Below are positions 31,600-43,189 of a stretch of 64,000 bases of DNA, piece by piece. Under the pieces are notes generated by a model. That model saw only the letters and a program-made list of their open reading frames with translations, did not search any database and was not told the origin of the DNA. The DNA is from Marisa cornuarietis. Its lineage: Eukaryota; Mollusca; Gastropoda; Architaenioglossa; Ampullariidae. Both the position numbers and the translations under genes were made by a program. Every line of letters starts with the position of its first letter. The first letter of the stretch is position 1. The stretch is taken from assembly GCA_004794655.1 (NCBI GenBank), contig SMMW01000614.1:560501-624500 (forward strand). Direction: 5' to 3'.

Positions 31600-33213
31600 T
31601 GTATGGAGTGTATGACATGTTGGATATTTGTTGTATGGAGTGTATTCCAGCTTGTATAACATGTTTGATATTTGTTGTATGGAGTGTATTCCAGCTTGTA
31701 TGACATGTTTGATATTTGTTGTATGGAGTGTATTCCGGCTTGTATGACATGTTTGATATTTGTTGTATGGAGTGTATTCCAGCTTGTATGACATGTTTGA
31801 TATTTGTTGTATGGAGTGTATTCCAGCTTGTATGACATGTGTGATATTTGTTGTATGGAGTGTATTCCGGCTTGTATGACATGTTGGATATTTGTTGTAT
31901 GGAGTGTATTCCGGCTTGTATGACATGTTGGATATTTGTTGTATGGAGTGTATTCCGGCTTGTATGACATGTTGGATATTTGTTGTATGGAGTGTATTCC
32001 GGCTTGTATGACATGTTGGATATTTGTTGTATGGAGTGTATTCCGGCTTGTATGACATGTTTGATATTTGTTGTATGGAGTGTATTCCGGCTTGTATGAC
32101 ATGTTTGATATTTGTTGTATGGAGTGTATTCCGGCATGTATGACATGTGTGATATTTGTTGTATGGAGTGTATTCCGGCTTGTATGACATGTGTGATATT
32201 TGTTGTATGGAGTGTATTCCGGCTTGTATGACATGTGTGATATTTGTTGTATGGAGTGTATTCCGGCTTGTATGACATGTTGATATTTGTTGTATGGAGT
32301 GTATTCCGGCTTGTATGACATGTGTGATATTTGTTGTATGGAGTGTATTCCGGCTTGTATGACATGTGAGATATTTGTTGTATGGAGTGTATTCCGGCTT
32401 GTATGACATGTTGGATATTTTTTGTATGGAGTGTATTCCGGCTTGTATGACATGTGTGATATTTGTTGTATGGAGTGTATTCCGGCTTGTATGACATGTT
32501 GGATATTTGTTGTATGGAGTGTATTCCGGCTTGTATGACATGTTGGATATTTGTTGTATGGAGTGTATTCCGGCTTGTATGACATGTGTGATATTTGTTG
32601 TATGGAGTGTATTCCGGCTTGTATGACATGTTGGATATTTGTTGTATGGAGTGTATTCCGGTTTGTATGACATGTTGGATATTTGTTGTATGGAGTGTAT
32701 TCCGGCTTGTATGACATGTTGATATTTGTTGTATGGAGTGTATTCCGGCTTGTATGACATGTTGGATATTTGTTGTATGGAGTGTATTCCGGCTTGTATG
32801 ACATGTGAGATATTTGTTGTATGGAGTGTATTCCGGCTTGTATGACATGTGAGATATTTGTTGTATGGAGTGTATTCCGGCTTGTATGACATGTTGGATA
32901 TTTGTTGTATGGAGTGTATTCCGGCTTGTATGACATGTGTGATATTTGTTGTATGGAGTGTATTCCGGTTTGTATGACATGTGTGATATTTGTTGTATGG
33001 AGTGTATTCCGGCTTGTATGACATGTGTGATATTTGTTGTATGGAGTGTATTCCGGTTTGTATGACATGTGTGATATTTGTTGTATGGAGTGTATTCCGG
33101 CTTGTATGACATGTGTGATATTTGTTGTATGGAGTGTATTCCGGTTTGTATGACATGTTGGATATTTGTTGTATGGAGTGTATTCCGGTTTGTATGACAT
33201 GTTGGATATTTGT
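31600..33213 (+). repeat. 44-bp minisatellite, about 36 units
   Basis: Unit GATATTTGTTGTATGGAGTG then TATTCCGGCTTGTATGACATGT and a variable GT/TG/GA junction. Most units are 44 bp and a few are 43. Variants: CCAGC near the left end, GGTTT near the right end, and GTTG/GTGTG/GTGAG at the junction. All three minus-strand frames are open through the whole array because the unit has no stop in any of them, and 44 is not a multiple of 3. The 535-596-codon frames are therefore repeat artefacts. Confidence 0.97.
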
Positions 33214-33302
33214 GCTGAGGACTGTGTTCTTGCTGTGTGACGCTGCCCTGTGACGTAGAGGAGACTACACACCCACATTTTGTCGTCATCTTATTTTGAC
33301 GT

Positions 33303-33376
33303 CAGCGCCTTGAGCTGTCCACAGGCCAGGATTTGACGCTATACAAGCCAACATCATTATTATTATTATTATTTTT
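33303..33376 (+). repeat. SINE/LINE-type 3' tail fragment with (ATT)n
   Basis: Reads AGCGCCTTGAGCTGTCC, then GGATTTGACGCTATACAAGC and an ATT run, the plus-strand version of the tail at 30110-30175. Confidence 0.5.
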
Positions 33377-34102
33377 ATATTAAAAAACCATATTCTATCA
33401 CACAGATCAAAAAGCCAATCATACAATTATAACCTGTCACAGTAAGCTACTCAAGACAGTTGTACACAAACAGCAGAGAATACACGGTAAACAAAGGGCA
33501 ATGTAAAAACCCTGCTGTCACAGGCACCACAACATGTTTTCACATGAAAATATCCGCAACAATGATATCCTGCCTGCACTGTCCCCTGGCCCTGAACTGA
33601 GTGTATCCTGCTTGAGTTGGCGCCATACATGCGAGTCAAGAAAGGCAGAGAGCAAAACCGCAAAATCAAAGTTCGAGAGGTTAATTCTTTTGGGAAGTGG
33701 GAATTGTCTGTCTCAGACTGTGTGGACCTCTTGAGAAAGTGAACTAACTGTAATCTGTGTCTACGTCATACAGGATTTGGCTGGTTGGTTCCGAGAGTTC
33801 ACCGACTAATGACCCCCGCTTCACACATGAGTCACTCGGTGATTTTTACATCCGGGGTAGGATTGCCGACAGTCTCGGTCGCACTTCGAGGCACTCGGGC
33901 TTGTCGCCCGCCTTGCACTGCCGGGCAGAAGCTGAGCCTACATACAGACTTATGTCTGACTGGTTATACTTCCTCTTCCTATTCTCGCATTCGAAGAGAA
34001 CCGCGGTTTTCGCCTTGTGTGACAGTCACTTTCACTGGGTGGGAAGGATGGGGGGGGGGGGTAAGGGCTGGTGCACCCTGGTGGCGACGGTCAGGGGTCT
34101 GG
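33377..34102. other. Spacer, no gene seen
   Basis: No recognisable coding, RNA or repeat feature apart from a G run near 34050. Confidence 0.35.
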
Positions 34103-35050
34103 GATCTGGGTTCCCTGTCGATTCGACTAGGGTCAGTTCGACTAAGTCGTTTCGGTCTAACGGTCGAGTCGTCTATAGGACGCATTGAATGGAAAAAAAT
34201 TGAAGTGATTTGAATGTTAATAAAGGATTTAAATGTATCCTGTAAATAGTGCTAATTGTCATACAGACTCAACAAGCACTGATGCCGGCGACGCATCCAA
34301 CCGTCCCTCAGTGTAAAAATTAACGTGCACACGTGGGAACAGTAAAAAAAACACACGTTTATTGAAGATGAAAGAAAATTGTAAGAGAGAAGAAGAAAGG
34401 GCGAACACTGCCAAATATAATGTGAAGATAACACACACAAATAAACATCCCTGCAGAATGAAAAAATTAATGGAAACCCGCGCAGAGCCGTACAGGGGTG
34501 GAACCACACGTAAGGCGGGTACCAGTCGGTCAGAATGAAAACAAATGCTAGTCTCGGGTACTAACTAGACTGGTCTTCCACATCAGGGGTGTAGCCCTGT
34601 AGCGATGGCGGCGGTTCCCCTTACGTAAGTGCCCGCGATTCCTAGGGTCAGCTGAGGCCAGGGGAGACCTGATGTTCTGGCCTTGTACACCCGAGTTACT
34701 CAGCCCCTGACTCACTTAATTCAGAAGGCCTTGGTCAGACAGTGTGGGGGTGGGGGCTGTAGATTCTCCTTATAACGAAAGTTGAAGTGAGAGTTGCGAG
34801 GAGGCAGGCTGTCACGAAGCGGTCCGCGTCCTGTAGCATTTCATGCGTCCTATAGACGACTCGACCGTTAGACGAAACGACTTAGTTGAACCGACCTTAG
34901 TCGAACTGACCCTAGTCGAAACGACCGTTAGACGAAACGACTGACCCAAGTCGAATCGACCTTAGTTGAACTGACCCTAGTCGAATCGACCTTAGTCGAA
35001 CTGACCTTAGTCGAAACGACCCTAGTCGAATCGACCGGTTACCCGGATCT
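34103..35050. mobile_element. Inverted-repeat element built of 15-bp TCGA-rich units
   Basis: The left end (34103-34183) and right end (34844-35050) are inverted copies. Both contain TCGATTCGACTAGGGTCAGT, GACTAAGTCGTTTCG and TCTATAGGACGCAT in mirrored order. The right arm is longer because a 15-bp unit (TCGAACTGACCTTAG and variants) is repeated about 11 times. The interior, about 660 bp, has no coding frame that I recognise. A partial third copy lies at 35649-35750. Best read as a non-autonomous DNA transposon or foldback element of unknown family. Confidence 0.75.
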
Positions 35051-35156
35051 GAGGGCGGGATTACTTTAGTCGCTGGGACCGATGCGTGGAATTAATGGGA
35101 TTATTTTCTTCCAGCCACCACGCTGGTTGTGGATTTTTATTTACCTTTACTGCCCC

Positions 35157-35280
35157 CAATGGCGTAGGAAGTCCATTACTGACAGTAAACGATGTTCACG
35201 TTCTCGCCTACTTAGTATCTTTTTTGAGGGGTGGGGGGTGGCTGCCCGCCTTGCCAACCCTTTCGGCTCCTACCCCACTG
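35157..35280. mobile_element. 124-bp MITE, diverged copy of the element at 12608
   Basis: Begins CAATGGCGTAGGAA and ends GGCTCCTACCCCACTG. The interior (GATGTTCACGTTCTCGCCT, then a G-rich run and GGCTGCCCGCC) aligns with the reverse complement of 12608-12761. Confidence 0.65.
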
Positions 35281-35390
35281 CCTTCCCCCTGCGCACTCTT
35301 TCCCATTTGTTAATGTCCTTTCTCATCCGTGGTCAGGGAGGCAACGCGGTCATCCGTGGTGAGAAAATATAACTCTCTTTCTCTTCTCTC

Positions 35391-35395
<5 letters not shown>

Positions 35396-35473
<78 letters not shown>
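35396..35473 (+). repeat. (CA)n microsatellite, about 78 bp
   Basis: Longest CA tract in the window, uninterrupted, preceded by a CT-rich run. Confidence 0.97.
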
Positions 35474-35474
<1 letters not shown>

Positions 35475-35648
35475 CGTGAACGCAATAACTAATCCGATAT
35501 CTTGTACGCGAAGCCATTTCGTGAAATACAAAATACCTGGAGCACAGATTTCCCGAGGAGAGCTTTGTACACAGCCAAACTTTCTGTGCCCCGTACTATT
35601 GTATTTTCTCTGTTTTCCATCTTCAACAACAGAGAAACGTGATGCCAC

Positions 35649-35750
35649 CGGCAGTAGCCGAACTGACCCTAGTTGAAACGACTTAGTCGAACTGACCTTA
35701 GTCGAACTGACCTTAGTCGAACTGACCCTAGTCAAATCGACCGGGAACCT
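35649..35750. mobile_element. Solo end of the 15-bp-unit inverted-repeat element
   Basis: Six tandem 13-15-bp units (TCGAACTGACCTTAG type) ending in CTAGTCAAATCGACCGGGAA. It matches the right arm at 34844-35050 but has no partner arm nearby. Confidence 0.75.
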
Positions 35751-36469
35751 TCCGAAACAACTATTTCAAAATCTTTGATTGCTTGAGGAAACTTTCCATT
35801 CAGCGTAAACACTGGGCCAGTACTAACAATGAATAAATGTACATGAATCATATAGTGATCAAAACAATGGAATAGATACTTTTATATTTTTACATTTTTA
35901 TTAATCCTGTTTGTACCAACAGTGAATTATTCATTCACAATCTTTTTTTTAAAGTGAATTTGTTGTGTGGGTGAACAGTCAACGTGAATTTGATGACAAT
36001 CCAGTTTGGTCTTGTGAGTGATCAGTACAACAATCAAACAAAAAAAGGTCAACCCCCTCTTGGCTCGACAAGCCACGATCGTGGCTTAGCCGGGTAGCAC
36101 GGGCAAGGCGATTTTCATTACTTTTTATTGCAAAGTTCAAGTTTTCTCTTTTCCAAAAATGTGTAGGTTTCTTGGTCTAATGTTTATCTCAGAGCAGCAA
36201 TAATACAAAACAAACTTCACCCACTGTCGTCTTTGCAATCTTCAGTTATAAGCCAGTCATTGTAATGCTATATTTTTATCTTGAACCAAGAGGATTACCC
36301 CCCCCCAAATGCGTGAAATTGCAACATTTCCATATTATAGCAAAATTGAACAGCAGAGAACATGCAGTGCACGTGAAAGTCCTCTCCTGTCCATCGTCAA
36401 CACAACTCATTTCAGAGCCCTGGGAGGGTATTGTCGGTTCCTATGCACCTTTTTACTCAGGCATCAGAG
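35751..36469. other. Spacer, no gene seen
   Basis: AT-rich. Contains a perfect 18-bp palindrome AAGCCACGATCGTGGCTT at 36070-36087. Confidence 0.4.
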
Positions 36470-36665
36470 ACGACGATTAAATACTGTCGACCAAGGGAGG
36501 GTCATTGCATGGCTGTAGGAGGAGGTAATTGTTCCAGAATTGGCCGCCGACTGGGAGTTGCTCACTCTTGTCATTTAAACTCTACGAGATCGCTACAAGG
36601 CAACGGCAGACCACACAGGACCAGTGTCTTCAAAGTCAGTGGACTGGCCGGTCAGTTCCCAGATG
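36470..36665 (+). pseudogene. Possible relic of a Tc1/mariner-type helix-turn-helix
   Basis: In broken plus-strand frames, VDQGRVIAWL, RIGRRLGVAHS and SLQGNGRPHRTSV follow the order of a paired-like HTH DNA-binding region of Tc1-type transposases. Two or more frame changes are needed. No DDE domain is seen. Confidence 0.35.
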
Positions 36666-36849
36666 AATCCCATCTGTGGGATGTCCTGGGCCACCCACCC
36701 CACCTCAGCAGTTGACCTCGATCAGGTGTACCAGTTCCAGCAAAAGCTGCAGGCAATTTCTCAAAAGGAATCTTGATGACTGGTTCTGTCCATGAGACAA
36801 CGGTGCCTTGCCTGCATTCAGGCCAATGGTGGAGACACACACGATATTG

Positions 36850-38059
36850 ACTTCTTTTTTTCTATGACTTTTCTGAATTTTTAAAAACATAGAATGTGTC
36901 AGCCCAATCTCAAATTCTTGTTAAAATGATTTGTTTCAATGAGATGGCTGATGATGTTTTCAATAAATTCTTTGATTTAATGTTAGTGTCTGTATGTTTA
37001 TTTGCACGAAACGGTGACTGACCATACAACTGGTCTTTCCATTGTTTTGAGCAGTATATATTTAATTACTGTCAAAAAATCGCTTTCAAATTAGACAACC
37101 ACGATCTTTGTACATATTCTAATAATTTTCCTTCATTAATGTCTTTGTTTTATAGTTTCAGTTTCATTTCCTTAGATCGAGGGCTAGATAGGAGGGAGGG
37201 GGAAGAAAAGCGAAATTTATTCTGTTTCCCTCGTAAATAAAGATTTTTGTCATTAGTTTTCTGTCAGTGACACTGGACCAGTTCTGGACTGCGGCTATTT
37301 ACCCTGCATCATATGAGGCCCCCTGACACGGACGAGCGACTTCGACTGTTAGCAAAGGGAAGATGAAGGGTTGTAAAATAATAATTTAGAAGATAATTAG
37401 TTTTTGATGTCCATTAAGCTGCACTTGACAGATCTAAATGTCCCTTTTTATAAGGCGGTGCAATTTGCTTGAGCCCCCATCTATAGAGACTTTAAAAAAA
37501 AATTTCTTTCAAGCAGCAGCTGACTGAGTGACAAATGTTATTGGCTTTACAGTAGCCGAGAACCACTTCTACAGAAGTCAGTTAACTGATTTGACACAGC
37601 TACAGGGTTTGATTACAGCAACAATGTCATTAGTATATGAATGAGAAATAAATCGGTCCATTGCATTACATCAACATGATTCTGATATGTCAGATATGTT
37701 TACAAACAATCAGACTTAATTGCTGACTTGAAAGGTGAAAGGTTAAGCTAATTAGTTGTTAGATATAAAAAGCGAAAGAGTAATATGGCATTATATAATT
37801 TATATTAGCCATGAACTTTGAAATCTGTTGTCAGAACATGCACTCAACAGCTATGTACATGTTCTTTTATTTATATATATATATATATATGTGTGTATGA
37901 ACACGCGCGTGCACTTTTTCCATGAGTATTAATTAACGTTCGTACGCAAGTACTTCATGCGTACACCTCTGATTATCCTGCCCTGGTGTCATCATGTCAT
38001 TTTATGCCTGTGCATAAAACTGCAGTGAAATGAAGTGAGCAGGAGAGAGTTCACTTATG
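36850..38059. other. Spacer, no gene seen
   Basis: AT-rich, with an AATAAA at about 36961 and an (AT)n tract near 37873-37890. Confidence 0.35.
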
Positions 38060-38351
38060 ACTAAGATGATATAGTAGAGATCGCGAAGCTGATCCGCCTT
38101 TTTGTGACGCTGCGAGCGACGGTTGTCCATTGCGGTCCGATACTCTGGCCAGTCCAGGTTTTAGACCTAGCGCTCGCTCGCTCGCTTGGCGCGTACGTGT
38201 TGGCCTCACGCACACACAGAGTCACAGACACACGGAGCTCACTAATATACTTCCTTCTCTCCTTAACTCTCTGTAGCTCACACCACCAACAGCTATAGCC
38301 TTCGTTTCATTCAGCAGTGAGAGCTTTCTCGTCAGGGATAAATCCAAACAG
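38060..38351 (+). promoter_or_regulatory. Possible SFK-3 promoter and 5' non-coding exon
   Basis: CpG-rich island in AT-rich DNA (GCGAGCGACGG, CGCTCGCTCGCTCGCTTGGCGCG). It ends in a good donor AACAG|GTAGGT at 38351/38352. The SFK-3 ATG exon is preceded by an acceptor (TTTCTGAACAG at 45387-45397), so a distant non-coding first exon is plausible. No transcript evidence. Confidence 0.35.
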
Positions 38352-38886
38352 GTAGGTGTTCATTATCTTACCTACTGCATGCTGAGCGCGTGTTGTAATA
38401 TAACTTAATTACTAATCATTAGTTTAGAAAACGTTTCAAACAAGCCGGCACAGTCGCACACCCGTTTATGTTACTGAGTTCACAGATTCCCCAAACTTCC
38501 TTGTTCGCTCCTACGTGCGGTGAAGATGCTTGCTAGAAGAGAGACAAACTTTATGTAAATTCAAAATGGAAACAGAACATCTGCACGAGGATTATTAAAT
38601 GATTTCAGACGTCAGCTGTGTAAACAGAGGGGACTTTGTTAGTTTATTGCTGTTTCGTTTTCCCTGGGTACGTCCGAGCGTACTTATATAGGATGTGCAT
38701 GAGTGCGTGCGTACGTGCGTGCGCGCGCGCTCTCTCTGTTGACACGCCTGTGTGTGTGTGTGTGAATCTAATGCGGCTTGACGTTTTGTAAAACTAAATT
38801 CTGGTTATTTGCTGATCCATCGATTTTGACTTTGATCGTGAGAGCTCGACGGTGAAAAACAACTTCCCCCCACCCTTCCCAAACTT

Positions 38887-39405
38887 GTAAGTGATGTGGA
38901 TTTTCTACAAGTGTAAGTGTGATAAAAGCTATATATAACTCTAGATGTGGATTTTCTACAGGTGTGATTGTGATAGAAGCTATATATAACTCTAGATGTG
39001 GATTTTCTACAGGTGTACAATTGTGATAAAAGCTATATATAACTCTAGATGTGGATTTTCTACAGGTGTACAATTGTGATAAAAGCTATATATAACTCTA
39101 GATGTGGATTTTCTACAGGTGTACAATTGTGATAAAAGCTATATATAACTCTAGATGTGGATTTTCTACAGGTGTGATTGTGATAAAAGCTATATATAAC
39201 TCTAGATGTGGATTTTCTACAGGTGTACAATTGTGATAAAAGCTATATATAACTCTAGATGTGGATTTTCTACAGGTGTGATTGTGATAAAAGCTATATA
39301 TAACTCTAGATGTGGATTTTCTACAGGTGTGATTGTGATAAAAGCTATATAACTCTAGATGTGGATTTTCTACAGGTGTAACTGTGATAAAAGGCTAGCT
39401 CTAGA
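38887..39405 (+). repeat. Minisatellite of 51/53-bp units, about 10 copies
   Basis: Unit GTGTACAATTGTGATAAAAG then CTATATATAACTCTAGATGT and GGATTTTCTACAG. Short units lack two bases in the ACAATT part. Every unit contains TTTTCTACAG|GTGT, which resembles a joined 3' and 5' splice site. Confidence 0.95.
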
Positions 39406-39409
39406 TGTG

Positions 39410-42400
39410 TCGGTTACCTGTAGTATGAGTATCATGGGCATGTTTGCACGGTAAGCCCTGAGACTTGTAGGTTTTTGTTTGATAACTATTTTGCTTTATT
39501 TGATTAAGCTATCAGACTTGTGGTAAGCAGAGTCCATGCCAAATCCTAGAATGTAGGCTCACTTTATTGAGTGATTTTGCAAGATGCCCACTGAATAATT
39601 TATGAATAAATAAGTGTGGTAGACTATGGCCAGGTCCTGTTGTGAGAATTACATGGTCATTGTAATATTGTTACTTTTTTTAAAAGGAGTAAAATGAATT
39701 GCATTAAAAGATGAAACATGATTGCATGCTGCTGTATTACTCAGCATAATGCCTTTTGGAGGGAGAGGGTAAGCGCTGTAAAAGAGGGAAAACCCAGAAA
39801 ATGAGTGAAAGTCACTTGTTTTGTGTATTTCATTACAAAAGATGACTAGTTGTAAAGGAAAGGGGTTTTGATGGCCAGTAGTTTAGAGCAGATGAAGCAG
39901 GAAGTTAAATGAAGTTACAGGAGATAAGTTAAACAGATTCCTGGTAAGGGTGGGTTAGGCAACAAGAGGACTTCCTTCCACCAGTTCTGCATGAATATGA
40001 GTGGTTTTGTTTGCACTGACATTTTCACTCTCCTCATCCTGTCTTTGTCATGTGTCTCGACCACCTTGTTCCCAGCAAGAGCGATTGTATAAACTGGCAT
40101 GGTGAGAATTACTGTGGGTGCTTGCTGTTATGCCAGTCAACAGTCCCAACAAGAGACATGCATGGATTGGTTTTATTCACACACACTCACATACATTCAC
40201 ACACTCACACACACACACACACCTGATCTCTCTTGAACACTTAACATTTGGTGCAGTTTCATTTTCACAGACCTATTAAATATCTGTTTAGGTTTGCTTG
40301 GATTTGCAGAAAATGTGTTGTGTGTGTGCGTGCATGCGTGCGTGAGTGTGTGTGTGTGTGAGAGAGAGAGAGAGAACAAAACATCTTTAGCTGGACCGAC
40401 CACAGGTCCAGGATGGCATTCCTGCACTGGGTCAACAGGCAGGTAGCGGAAGATAAACAGTGAAGGAGCTAAGTCGATTGCTGAAGGCATGATGTCCAAT
40501 ACTTGTGAAAGGAGCACCAGTTGGCCACCTTTGGAAAGAAGAGTTGTTTATGAAGGATTATTTTGAGGATTTTCCACATTAACAATAAATTCTATTGCAC
40601 ATGGACTCAGTTCAACTTAGATCATAAAAATCACGCGAGGATAGTGTTACTTGGCTTGTTACTTAGCTTACTTGGCTTAAACATATTAACAGAATAAGAC
40701 ATCAAAACATTATAAGACATAATTTCAGCACATACTTCCACTGTTTGTTGGAGGGGGGATGTCTTCTGGTTGGTTCACTTCTTTGGAGAAGAGGGTCACA
40801 GGCTCTCTATGCATGGTTGGGCCACCGAATGGAAAATTATCTGAACTATAACAGGCAGTGGGTGGGTATGGAATTATCATGGAAGATAAGATGCAGTGGA
40901 GGGAAAGGGTGAGACTCTGCCATCCAAATGCTTAAACCAGGACATGGTGAGCCATTTACAGTTCTAGTTATTAGGCTATGAAACCTTTTTACCTTTTCAT
41001 GACACTCACACATCAGAATACTCTAGATACAAATTTTGGAAAAATTTTCAGTATATGGACTAAAGACAGATGTGCAGATTAAGTTAGTTAATTGTATCAC
41101 TGACTTTAGTCTGTGAAATTCGTTGACATATTCCATTCTGATCTTTGATTTTTCAGTTTAAACAGTCATGATCATGTAGTCAAAATTGATTGCTCACATG
41201 CATTTATGCACATTCTTTGTGTAAGATGTAATTAGAGTTTGATGAGTTGAAAGAAACAAGGGTGGTAAATATAAGAAATTTTTCATTTTAACCTATAGTT
41301 TGTGTGAAGAAAAATACTTAATAGATGAATAGTCTCATGTTCCCTGAGCTTTGTATGGAATGTAAACAATGTAAGGTAGCTGAAGGCGATAATCCTCAAT
41401 GATTCATAAAACAAGCTACTTCAGCAGGTAGTGTAAGAACTTTGATACTTCTACTTCATCCAGATGCTGCTGCTACTAGTGATGATTACAATTTAGGTGC
41501 AGAATGAGAATTTTTTTGTGCTGGAAGCATGATAGCCTAGTGGCTAGTGGGCTTGACAACGTCACCTGCTCATGGCCTGGTTGAATGTTAGGCTAGAAAA
41601 CTTCTCTTGCCCACCTTGCAGATGTCCTGAAGGAATGGATATAACTTATCACTTTGTCCATGAAGATCTTTAAAGCAGCTTTCCAAACTGTAGTGCCATT
41701 AGTCTCAATCTTGTTGCCATGACTACAATGCAATTTTTTTTTAATTTAAAAAAGAAAAGTCTTCTCTTCAGCTGTTCTTTTTAGCACTTACTGGAGAACG
41801 GTGCCTGTGCTTCTTTACCAAGAGAAAACTGGCTTTGGCACTGTGTTTCTGATGGGCAAAAAAGCTTGAGTATAGACTCAACTGTCTTGGTGATGCAAAG
41901 GTTGTTATGTTTGTGACAAATTAAGAACAGAGTGTCCTAATTGGTTCAGATCTTATTTTGGCATGCTCTATTTTTCCATGCATGTTACATCTGTTTCCAG
42001 GACTGGCTGCTTTGTCACGACATATGCAGCCTTAATTGCTGGCTAATCATAACACACCAATTTCCAGTTTTCAATGGTGAATAGAGTTGCTGCCATGGAG
42101 GCCAACTCTTAAGAACTTCCTCATTTTGGTGACACAGTCCTGCCACTTGATGCCTGTGGTAGAGCACTGTTGTTGCGGATGGAAGTGCATAAGTAATATG
42201 ACCTAAAATGTGTTGCTAACACACTTATATAGATAGTGTGATTTCCTTGCAAGGCCTGTAAGCGTTCTAGCTGTTATTGAAAAAGTAACTAGTGTGTGTG
42301 CCCACAATGCACATTAGGGTGTAGCGTCATCCAATGAATTGTAATGGATCAACAGGCACATTTGGGGTTTTGTACAATGCTGGGTTCAAAAATGTATAGC

Positions 42401-42537
42401 AAAGAAATCTGCAATGAACAGAACTCCTTTTTCTGCACAAAAACATAAAATCAAGTTTTTTAACTAAATGTTTCCTTTATTTGGCAAAAGTTCTAGATTT
42501 AATAACTGCAAGAAAAGATCAATTTCTGATTGCACTG
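39410..42537. other. Presumed SFK-3 5' intron, no gene seen
   Basis: Short CA/GT and GA tracts near 40180-40375. At about 41527-41600 the sequence GATAGCCTAGTGGCTAGTGG, followed by GGCCTGGTTGAATG, resembles decayed A and B boxes of a tRNA-derived SINE (weak). Confidence 0.35.
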
Positions 42538-43164
42538 TCAGATAATATAAACAGTACAGGCAACGGTTTTTGTTTCTAGTAAACGAAAATCTTGCTTAGT
42601 CTGAAATGACAGCATAAAGTCTCTTGATGACAGCTTGAATATATATATATATATAGCCATCCCTTGCATACATCCCATAGATTTCGATGCCTCACTCACT
42701 GTCCTGACACAGCGTTTGATTTCCTGAGAGGGGCAAAGTATCTGACTGATGAAGAGCTGAGTGACCAGCTGCTGAAGTTCTTCATCTGAGAGGTGCTTTG
42801 TGAGAAGTGGTTCCAGTATAAGTTCCTCCATTGATGGCAGTAAGTCTTGCAATGTTTGAGCATTCTCCTCTAGTTTGGGAGGTCGAAATTCTCTGACCTG
42901 CCCACCAGCTGCTTGACGAATGGTCATTATGATGTCCACTGCTGCCTTCCTATTGACTTCGTCTTCATCTCCAAGCATCGCCAGAAGAACATTTTCCTGA
43001 TGACCCCAGTATGCATTCCATTGTCCTATAGGCCATGTTATATACCTGCAGGCCGATGATAACAAACTCTGTTGCTTAATTTCTTGAAGCAAGTGCTTTG
43101 GTCCATTAGTGCATCTTGGGCGACACTTGATACTGAAAACATGTAGGTCCATAGCAGCAGACAA
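42538..43164 (-). CDS. Orphan ORF of a repeated invertebrate protein family, function unknown
   Basis: A 208-codon uninterrupted minus-strand frame. Its centre carries FW/YWGHxENVLLAMLGDED, a segment VRKxAVDxIM-like (NRKAAVDIIMTIR), VREFRPPKLE, then EPLLTKHLSDEEL and a Cys-rich end RCVRTVSEASKS. From memory this order recurs in many uncharacterised multi-copy proteins of cnidarians, arthropods and molluscs that are often near transposons; I cannot verify that here. The last 40 residues (IYIYIFKLSS...) look like read-through. It abuts a LINE relic at 43190. It could be a retained transposon-linked gene or a young pseudogene; no splice sites or promoter are evident. Confidence 0.5.
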   Translation of the reverse strand: MSAAMDLHVFSIKCRPRCTNGPKHLLQEIKQQSLLSSACRYITWPIGQWNAYWGHQENVLLAMLGDEDEVNRKAAVDIIMTIRQAAGGQVREFRPPKLEENAQTLQDLLPSMEELILEPLLTKHLSDEELQQLVTQLFISQILCPSQEIKRCVRTVSEASKSMGCMQGMAIYIYIFKLSSRDFMLSFQTKQDFRLLETKTVACTVYII

Positions 43165-43189
43165 TGAAGTGTGTCAGGGAATACACCTT

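Noticed and set aside
31499..33289. Three overlapping minus-strand frames of 535-596 codons
   Set aside because: They are readings of the 44-bp minisatellite, open in every minus frame because the unit lacks stops. No unique domain, no splice or promoter support.
33757..34213. Two overlapping plus-strand frames of about 142 codons
   Set aside because: They run into the inverted-repeat element and a G run and show no recognisable domain.
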